Shown piece by piece: positions 56,060 through 64,000 of a DNA stretch of 64,000 bases (its first letter is position 1; every line of letters begins with the position of its first letter). This DNA comes from Amanita rubescens (lineage: Eukaryota; Basidiomycota; Agaricomycetes; Agaricales; Amanitaceae), in NCBI GenBank assembly GCA_015039365.1, contig WION01000045.1, positions 211,228 through 275,227 on the forward strand. The letters are read 5' to 3'. The notes below the pieces were generated by a model. That model had not been told where the DNA came from. It worked only from the letters and a program-made list of their open reading frames with translations, and did not search any database. A program made the position numbers and the translations under genes.

Positions 56060-56400
56060 TACTATTGACTTGAGAAATATTAGTTGGCTCTGGTTCTTCG
56101 TATCCGACGCACTCTTTACACAACCTAGTGACTCGGCACTCTATTATCAAAGTAACACGCAATTATGGCCCCTTCTCAATATAATCTGCGGATTATGTTC
56201 GCGGTCGGCGCTATCGTCATGCACGATCCTTTCTAAATGTACACGTTCGCCCATTGCTCTTGCCAAACTGGATCCATTGGTGCTCTCGTTGAAATTTTGA
56301 GAACCAATGAATTTGAAGACCATACCTTGAGTCGGTGGACTTAGTGGACGTACCGTGAGGCGCCAAAGCTGCAAGTAGCCCAGACGTAATGTCTCTCACT
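56060..56400 (-). pseudogene. Decayed 3' end of a duplicate membrane-protein gene
   Basis: Resembles 57515-57775, the last exon of the membrane-protein gene, including the antisense run GCACGATCCTTTCTAAATG and the protein pattern VHLERIVHDDSADREHNPQI beside VHLERIVHHDCADHERDPEI. It lies convergent to egt1 just as the intact gene lies convergent to the egt1 remnant, so it is the matching part of a tandem duplication. Confidence 0.75.
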
Positions 56401-57330
56401 GGGCATGCGGTAGGAGCTTTCTCTCCTTGGACCGGGCACGAGGTTCTGGTGACGATTTACTTACTCCTCGGATTGGTTCATGACAACGAGAAAGATCGAA
56501 GAAGCGTACAACGAACCAAATGTTTCACGGATATGAACGCTGTGACGAACGGATCTGTTAACGAGGGCGAATGCCAGGAATACATCAACTATTACAAAGC
56601 TTGAAGTCACAGAAGTACTAGCCAAGGTCAAACGCGAGACATGTCGTACTGTTAAGATGATGATTTATAACAACCGCCGACAGACTGCCAAGTCCAAGTG
56701 TCGGCGCGGCGTGGAACCTGCATTGGGAAAAGAATTCATCTTGAAACCAGCGCTGAAGATTGAAAACCGGTCAAGGTAGATAGTTGCCCTTTATTTCCAT
56801 CAGATCTGAATCTAATCAGGATTACATGACAGTACCATATACACCCTTTTCGGAAGGTTTTCAGATGGGAATGTTCATTCTATCCATCGCCAGTATCACA
56901 TTGCATGCTTTTTTTTGGACCTTCACTTCACGGCACCAACCTCGGCATTCTCTTGCACCAGTAAAGGTGAGCAAGTCTCCAGAGTCCCGTCCCTTCAGCA
57001 TCCTTTTGTCACCCCCTCACTCGACGACTGGGCTGTATCAAAACCAAATTTAGGAACACCTTATTCCGTGGAAGTTAATACGTTGATATCACAGCAATTG
57101 TGGGTAGGGAGAGGGACGGCAGGGAGGGAAGTAATCGGGGTGTCTGGGAGTGGACCTCTGCAACTTGTACCCTAGGTACTTACTCGTTCTGTGTTCCAGA
57201 ACCAGTCTCGCCTTTCTTTCCTAGTATGTCCATCAAGTCGTGGTACTTTCGTCCCATGCGTACCAGCGTTTTTCTTTCTCGGCATAATTGGAAGGTGTAT
57301 GGTTCATATACAACCGTACATGATTAACCA
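56400..57330 (+). pseudogene. Decayed tandem copy of egt1
   Basis: Segments resemble egt1 in order: 56440-56600 (GGTTCTGGTGAC, CTCCTCGGATTGG, EYIN), 56690-56780 (CCAAGTCCAAGTGTCG; AAGATTGAAAACCGGTCAAG), 56830-56980 (CACCAACCTCG, CACCAGTAAAGG), 57095-57185 (GTGTCTGGGAGTGGAC, TTGTACCCT) and 57220-57320 (ATCAAGTCGTGGTAC, TATACAACCGTACA). The region coding the DinB/iron-binding domain is missing and frames are destroyed. Confidence 0.85.
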
Positions 57331-57511
57331 GGCGGCGCACTCTGGCACATATCACGTACGATCACTGCGCAAACGAGTCCATCCGTGTGTAATAATACTG
57401 TTTGATTTATACGAATAATAGCCAGTTATGGTCCCCCGCCCGACGCGGTCTTTCCATAGAATAGTAGATTACTTGCAATAAATAAGGAGTATATATCAGA
57501 GAGCAACTCTA

Positions 57512-58929
57512 TTATCGTCCCTTCTCGATACCTATCTCCGGATCACGTTCGTGGTCTGCGCAATCGTGATGCACGATCCTTTCTAAATGGACATGTACGC
57601 CTTCACTATCAGAGGAAGATTGGCCAATGGGTAAGCTTATTCGTCCATTGCTCTTGACGGACCGGCGGCCGCTGCTACTCTGCACTTCAACAGCGGTGCT
57701 CTCAGCATAGCGACGATCATTGCTGTCGGAACTTCTTAGAACAACGATTGTGAAGACCAAGCCCTGAGATCATAATTCATAACTGGCCATGAAGTGTATT
57801 GGGAAGCTTACTATAAGAGGCGCCATCTAAACATTGTAATATGAGAGGTGCCCAGTTTCTCGAGAGACAACACTTACAGGATTAAGGAAGAAGAAAAGAA
57901 CGGCACTGTCGACCCCTGCCAAAATAATCATGCAAACAAGGCCTATCGTATAAATGGCAGCTGCTCGAGGTATGGATAAGATAACTGTAATGCCAGATGA
58001 TCGATCTGACCACTGACCGGACTCGAGCACAATTGCCAAGGCATTCCGCGCACGACGGATCCCAGTTACGTAGCCCGTTACAGCCCTTCGTACCATATAT
58101 ATCCTAAAAGCAATTAGACCTGTTGTAATACGATTATTAATAACTGATTCTTGTCAAGAACAAGATGACGCACAAGTACAGACAAGGTTGACAGCGAGTG
58201 TAGCTGCAAAGAAATATATAGATCTTGCGAAAGCGGTGGTCCCGAGGACACTGTGACCATCTTTGGCCTCCGTGATGGACCATGTGAACCAAATTGATGT
58301 TACTATACATATTGAGGTAAGGTTCAAGCCAAGAAGATAGCAAATTATAGGGCGTTACCGATATCAAGAAGGTACAGGGTCACAGGAAGGATAAGGATCC
58401 ACCATTTGCCACCCCAGACAATCAACGTCCGATATATCTTACTCTGGTCTCAGTAAAGATATGCATGATTTCCATAGGGTGTCTTACCAAGAGAGCGTCA
58501 GCAACCAGAGTCGTACATACAACAGTCCCGGTCTTTGTGAGATTCAGTCTTGTGTCAACATTCGCGTAGAATATTTCGGGTGCATTTGATATATGGGTGT
58601 GGCCAGTGAATGCGGCGAATGCCCGGATGAGATCAACGACGAGATGCTGCCATGTAGAGCAGATGAGCTACGCACGCAGGAAATAAGAAGGAAACCCACA
58701 AGTGTAATGAGACAGAAAATGAGAATCACGGTTGCATAAAGGTATATCATAAGACCTCTCCGGAGTCTTTTTGAACGAATGACAAGTAAAGCGCGCGGAG
58801 CGATGACTAGATAAGCTCCTTCATTGCAAAATTTAGGTTGAATCGAATAAGAATTTGACGAAACGCACCATAGCCAAGCACTTCCAGAAATGTGCCGATG
58901 AGCTCAGCAGTTGCAACCGAGATGGCCAT
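57512..58929 (-). CDS. Agaricomycete multi-TM membrane protein, convergent to egt1 copy
   Basis: Minus strand, several exons. The start ATG 58927-58929 gives MAISVATAELIGTFLEVLGYG, followed by a short intron, then IYLYATVILIFCLITL, HLVVDLIRAFAAFTGHTHIS, KTGTVVCTTLVADALL, IYRTLIVWGGKWWILILPVT, VTSIWFTWSITEAKDG, IYFFAATLAVNLVCT, ARNALAIVLESAAIYTIGLV, DSAVLFFFLNP and a cytosolic Ser-rich tail ending at 57512. The layout (about seven hydrophobic segments, polar tail) matches a large agaricomycete family of membrane proteins with no known function. Splice sites in the middle were not all fixed, and one may be damaged. A decayed copy of its 3' end lies at 56060-56400. Confidence 0.65.
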
Positions 58930-59540
58930 GATGTGCAGATATCTGCATGCCCTTTACGAGCGGGAGTGGAGTGGATTGGAGGAAGCAATCGAGTAACATC
59001 ATAATCGGCGCTGTATATATCTCTAGCGAGGTTTTCGTCAGCAACATCTAGGGCATGGGGCAAGTCCGAAATAGATCTCACTCTGGATATTAGCGCAATG
59101 CGACCGGGCTTTGTAAAAACGCATCCGGTCATCACGAATGTAATGACTCTGCCACATGGTCGAGGATAATTGCCCCCTCGGATCGGAAATCAATCTGCAT
59201 ACGATAATAATGCTCTAGAGTCTCGGATTTCGAGGGCAGAAACACGCACGGTGAAAATCCATGAAGAGAATAGAGCTGGACGGAAATGCTTAGGCGTAAG
59301 CATGAATGACAGGGCTCACTGGAGCGCCGAGGGTCTGAATTTTTCCAGTTGATGCTGCGTACGTACTCAATACTCCGGACCCATAAACATTACGCAAACC
59401 AGTTATAATGCACGCTCCCATGCGTACGTCTCAAAGTACGCGTTCCTCGAATCTCCCAGCATGCAGCGTTTGGTCGCGAAGTAACTCCTAGTAGTACGAT
59501 CAAACTTGGAACTACATACTACAACCGCCACTTCTCGACT
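58930..59540. other. Intergenic, no gene seen
   Basis: Upstream regions of the membrane-protein gene (minus) and the decayed phosphosulfolactate-synthase-like gene (plus). Short frames lack coding character. Confidence 0.5.
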
Positions 59541-60560
59541 ACTGCACCTCGACTATCTTCCAAGCATAACAATACCTTTGCATTCCTGCCCAGCAACGTT
59601 GTTAAATTCGCTGCAGGATCATTTACTCTAATGCCCCAGGAGCGCATTAGAGCATTTATTGACGCCGCTCACAAACACGATATCATAGAACGCGTTTCGC
59701 TTGACCATGGTCTAGGTCACTAAACGGCATTGGACCTTGACAGGCTGCTACGTAAGCACAAGGGGGTTTTATCCAACGCGTTTTTGCCAGCTCCGCGTGG
59801 AACAGGCACACTGGAGAAGTACTTGCAAGCTTGCAAAGATTTCGGGTATGCTGTTTGCCCTTCAAGTCCAACGCCTCTAATCATGCAACTAGATTCGACG
59901 TTATCGAGCTTCATCCGGGTTTCTGTCAACACCATTAGAGGACTGGGCATCATTAATTGAATTGACTGCATCCCATGGCTTGAAACCAAAGCCCGAAGTC
60001 GGTATACAGTAAGCGACGAGACCTCATCCCCACCCATAACTGAAACTCGTCGAGGTGGGGTGCGGGTGGTGATGCCTCGGTGGAAGAACTCGAAGCTGCA
60101 GGCACCCGTGATTCCAAATGGCTTATCGACCGCGCAAATGTATTGCTTCAGGCCGGCGCGCATGTCTGTTTCATAATCTGACGGAGAAGTACAGAGAGTG
60201 AAGGCATTACCTAGCTGGCGGACTGATGTAATGTCTGCCATCACAACTTCTTTGCCGAAGGACAAAGTCATGTGGGCAACTTGTCGATTCGCGTTCCGAT
60301 GAAGGTGCTGAACCATCCTCGATTATGCAGGTTCGAGGCGGCGGATCCCAAAAGTACCAATTCACCGATAGGCTTTGCTAATGTTTTTTCGTATCATATT
60401 CAAAATCAGGCAGCCACTGCAAACCTGTTCATTGATCATAGCCAGGTCGTCTAATTCGCATGCCTCTGAAAGGGTATTTGGGGTACTGGGAAAAGATTGT
60501 AACGTTCGAGCCAAGGAGTGCACACAGGAAAGGGAAGCCTTCGTAGGTGTTGGCTTCAGA
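59540..60560 (+). pseudogene. Phosphosulfolactate synthase (ComA) family gene, decayed
   Basis: Pieces of one protein in order but in changing frames: FAFLPSNVVKFAAGSFTLMP then RIRAFIDAAHKHDI (59580-59690), GTLEKYLQACKDFGYAV (59800-59860), LIELTASHGLKPKPEVGIQ (59955-60010), AGGDASVEELEAAGTRDSKW then LIDRANVLLQAGAHV (60060-60170), SWRTDVMSAITTSLPKDKV (60215-60270), GFEAADPK (60330-60352), LFIDHSQVV (60430-60452) and KGIWGTGKD. This follows the TIM-barrel ComA-like family found in many fungi (role unclear there; in archaea, coenzyme M synthesis). Stops and frameshifts between almost all blocks show it is inactive. Confidence 0.75.
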
Positions 60561-61364
60561 TCACCTTGAAGAAGATTCATGTGTAAATTAGTCCGATTTT
60601 GAATTCCTTAAACGAACTCGATGATGGAAACGGACCGATGCTACAACCCTTCATATCGGGACTTTTGAGAGCACATCAGAAATCCTTCTGTACACGAGTG
60701 TGGAGGCGCGACAATAGTTACGGTTATCGATGCAGGTAAGTCAATTGAGCAGGTGAGAAGGTGAATTAACGAATCCCAGTTGCGGCGTTAAGTCATCCGG
60801 ATAGAAAGAATCAGGGATGGCGTATCTGGGGGGCTGGCGTAGCCGTGGAAGTTCACAGAACTCCGATAAGCGTGCGGCGGGATAGCTACGCCGCTGTAGT
60901 AGCGCTAACAAAATTAGTGATCAGTGATCAGGACAGCGACCTGGAGCGTTCACGACGCTCCGAAGGCAGTTTGGAGCACAGAAGTTCAGCCTATGTATCG
61001 CAGGAGCCAATGATAAAGTTGATATTCGGCGTTCTGACTGAGCGCTTTCCCAGACGAAGCACGTCGTGGTTCTCGATGGCATTATGAAACAGCTCGAACG
61101 CCTCGGACGAAGGGATCTCCTTTCAACGTGTGGGAGGCGGCAGACGAATGATATGGGAAGAAATGCCCAATCAAGACTAGATTAGCCGCCTAAGAGCGCG
61201 ACGAGATGCGTGATGATCGGCGAAGGCGACATCATAGCGCTTAAAAATAGATTCATACGGAGCTCAGACACATTTATATCGCACCTCCCAACAATTCTCT
61301 TATTGCCAATCAATCCATCTACAGCGACGCCGGCTCTTCCCATAGAGGTGCAGGTGCCCATAGG
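60561..61364. other. Intergenic, no gene supported
   Basis: Contains an 80-codon frame (60845-61087) without recognisable features, and the promoter region of the GH15-type gene. Confidence 0.45.
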
Positions 61365-64000
61365 ATGAACGTGTACAATCCCCACCAAGAGAGAGACTAC
61401 ATCCCGATTGCTGATCATGCCTTGTACGTTGTTCTGCTCTTGGCTCTGACGACCTAGTCATTCTCTGCAGAATTGGAAATCTAAGGACTGCTGCGCTCAT
61501 CAGCTTGGATGGTTCAGGTGAGGATCTCTCTGATAGTGAGTCTCAAGTTCCGCTAGTTCACTAACGCGATGCCAGTCGAGAGCTATTGCGTTCCGAATTT
61601 TGACTCTCCGTCGATCTTCGCCCGTATTCTTGATAAAAATAAAGGTGGCCACTTCTCCATCACTCCCACCGTCCCCTACACGACCAAGCAAAACTATCTT
61701 CCCAGTTCCAATGTGTGTATTTCCCATGATTCTGGGTTGCTTATGTCGTTCGACTGAGAATAATACTAGGTTCTCCAAACTAAGTTCATGAACGACAAGG
61801 GGGTTGTAAGCGTGACGGATTATCTTCCTCGCCCCAAACAACTTCCCAGCCCAGGTTCCACACCAAAACTTCTTCCCTGGTTAATCCGTCGTGTGGAATG
61901 CATTCGCGGCACTCTCCCCCTTTCAATGCAATGTGCACCTGCATTCAACTATGCTAGATCGATGCACACGACAAGCATCATAGCTGACAATTCAATTCTT
62001 CCCAGCTCCACTGTACAACCACAACAGAAAGTCGTTTTTGAGAGTAAGGAATTAACCCTTGATCTCAGATATGTCATTGAGAGTGTAATGGTTCGTAATT
62101 TAATCGCGTTCCATGGAACGTTCAATGACGCTGGAATCAGGACTCCGTCCAACCTCCACAGATAGACATAGTCACTTATGACCTTACAGCCAAAGGTCAT
62201 CTTGGTCTCTCCGTCGAGTCTATATTCAGCCTCGAGGAGGGACAATGCGTCACATTCGTCATCCGTCACCTCACTCCTCAAGCAGCGGAGGAGTCGGAGG
62301 CACCAGTGGAACCTGAGAGCCCTATTGACGGTGCATGCGGCGAACTGACTGCACCTGTCGGAACTATTGGACCTAAAGGAAGAAGCGCCGATGACCCTTA
62401 CCTGACAAAGGTTAAACTGCTTATTGTTAATTTCACAGTGCAAAACTCACGCTCGCACATTCCAGGAACTCTTAGACAGGTTGCTGAATGCGAGCCCCGA
62501 CTCTTTACCTCTAAATTCTTCATTCTGACTCATCACTGTTATAGGACACTACTAGGTACTGGTCAAACTGGATTCACCAGTCTACCTATACGGGATCCTG
62601 GAAAGAAGCAGTTCACCGTAGCGCACTTGCCTTGAAGTTGTTGATCTACGAACCTACAGGTCAGTATGTTTTATTTGTCACCTTTTGAGATTTAATTGCT
62701 ATCTTGTCAAGGCGCCGTGGTTGCAAGCCCAACTTTCAGTCTCCCCGAATACATCGGGGGTGTCCGAAACTGGTAACTGATTATCATACCGTCATGAGCA
62801 ATTCTCTAACGAATAATGTTAGGGATTATCGGTAACCGTCGACTTCTTGTGCTCAGGCATGCATACCAAACCATATTCTAGCGCGTCATGGATTCGCGAT
62901 TCGTCGTTCACGTTATACGCGTTGATTCGTCTTGGTTTTACACACGAAGCCGAAGGTTCGTTCAAGTTCGACATTGAATTTCCATAAAAATACTAGATAC
63001 CCTTACAACAGCTTACATGGAATTCATATTTGAACGCCTGAGGAACAAGAATCCTGACGGAAGCTTACAAATCATGTACACGATACATGGTAGGGTTTCG
63101 CCGTGATCACAGGGATACGATTCATCTGATGCTCATCGCACTAAACATTCGGCCCAGGTGAGAAGGACTTGCCGGAGACTGAACTGACCCATCTAGATGG
63201 GCACAAGGGCTCAAAACCCGTCAGGATAGGCAATGGAGCTGCTAACCATCTTCAATTGGTGGGTCTACTATGATATTTATAGCTTCACGAATGTTTATGC
63301 ATTCGCTCAGGACATCTACGGGGAATTGTAAGAGCGTGGTCTCGTTGTCTTGAAGATAAACCTGATCTCAAAAGAATGGACTGTATATATCTCGGCCAAA
63401 AGGCATGACCCATTTACATCCGTTGTTTCTCGTTCTAAGCGTACCTGTTCAGTATGGTAAACCTCTCGTACGTATTTTTTCTATTTTCGTCTTACCCCAT
63501 AGTTCACGTCATCGTTAGGCCTACGATGACTGGTAAGCCGGATGCCTCTGTCCGTGTGCTTAGTTAACAGCCGGTGGTGTCTTGCAGGGTGCTTGTCCGG
63601 GAATTGTGAGTTGCTCTGTCCATCTTCAAGGAACCCCACTAATTAACCTTAGAGTTGATTGTAGGTCTAAGATGGTCAATGGAGCATAGTTCTTGGCTTT
63701 AGCATCTTTCAGACGTTGTGACTATCTGGAATCAGCCTGACTTGTGCGTGCAACTACCTTTCTATGATATATTTATTTATCCTTCTCAAGATCGATATGG
63801 TTTGTATCTTCACAATCAAGAAGCGATGCACAATAATCATACGACGATGCAGGGAAGTGAGGAACCGGAAACGCCATTTCACGGTACGAAGCTTTTATTA
63901 TTTAAGTAACAAGATCGTCACTTACATTTTATTTGCGCGCGTAGTATTCAAAGGTATGTTATTTCCGCTGTATAATCCTTGCATCGTTCGAGACGCTGGA
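61365..64000 (+). CDS. GH15-type glycoside hydrolase (glucoamylase/trehalase-like), partial, continues past the right edge
   Basis: Start ATG 61365. Exons read in order: [186 protein letters not shown]. The catalytic barrel then begins: [145 protein letters not shown] (63954). An N-terminal beta-sandwich followed by an (alpha/alpha)6 domain with the NWDYR...WIRD signature is the cytosolic GH15/trehalase-like layout. No signal peptide. At least 18 introns, several exons of 10-35 nt. It appears intact to the window edge. Confidence 0.85.

Noticed and set aside
61500..63720. GH15 pseudogene
   Set aside because: At first the many stops suggested decay, but splicing at GT..AG sites restores the family motifs in order through to the edge.

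Overview
This window comes from a filamentous basidiomycete, most likely an Agaricomycete. The support is host genes packed with ~45-65 nt introns, an Egt1 ergothioneine synthase, a DUF1275 protein, an agaricomycete-type multi-TM protein, and a transposon set typical of mushrooms (chromodomain Ty3/gypsy, hAT, Tc1, Helitron, LINE). Exons were joined by hand; for five genes the exon sum is an exact multiple of three and the joined frame matches the known family.

Positions 1-48.2 kb are a transposon-rich block. A 5'-truncated Ty3/gypsy element (copy A, minus strand, 1-4940) is fused to a piece of a RecQ-like helicase gene. A solo LTR lies at 7529-7936 and a TIR element at 8578-10974. A Tc1 element (12359-17556) is split by an apparently intact hAT transposon (12910-16537; 829-aa spliced transposase). 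Then come a TA-flanked MITE, a 7.5-kb element with ~300-bp inverted ends that carries an unknown multi-exon gene, and an ORF1-only LINE copy. A second, almost complete Ty3/gypsy copy (copy B, 29639-37810) sits inside a 0.78-kb hAT-type MITE. A 5.8-kb hAT-type fold-back element (39893-45707) has ~1.07-kb palindromic arms, one of them split by a Helitron2-like insertion. The block ends with another hAT-type MITE at 46736-48217.

Positions 48.9-64 kb are ordinary, gene-dense host DNA: TFIIF beta (minus) and a DUF1275 protein (plus) back to back, a DHHC palmitoyltransferase, egt1, a decayed tandem copy of egt1 plus its convergent membrane-protein neighbour, a decayed phosphosulfolactate-synthase-like gene, and a very intron-rich GH15-type gene running off the right edge.

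The most unusual system is the Ty3/gypsy family. The transcript start of copy B is exactly complementary over 14 nt to the site directly after its 5' LTR, which suggests Tf1-type self-priming. Between the chromodomain and the 3' LTR it carries three overlapping accessory ORFs in three different frames, each with an optimal start context, an arrangement resembling the accessory region of complex retroviruses. Copy A shows decay by CGA-to-TGA changes; copy B has nearly identical LTRs yet is already broken by small indels.
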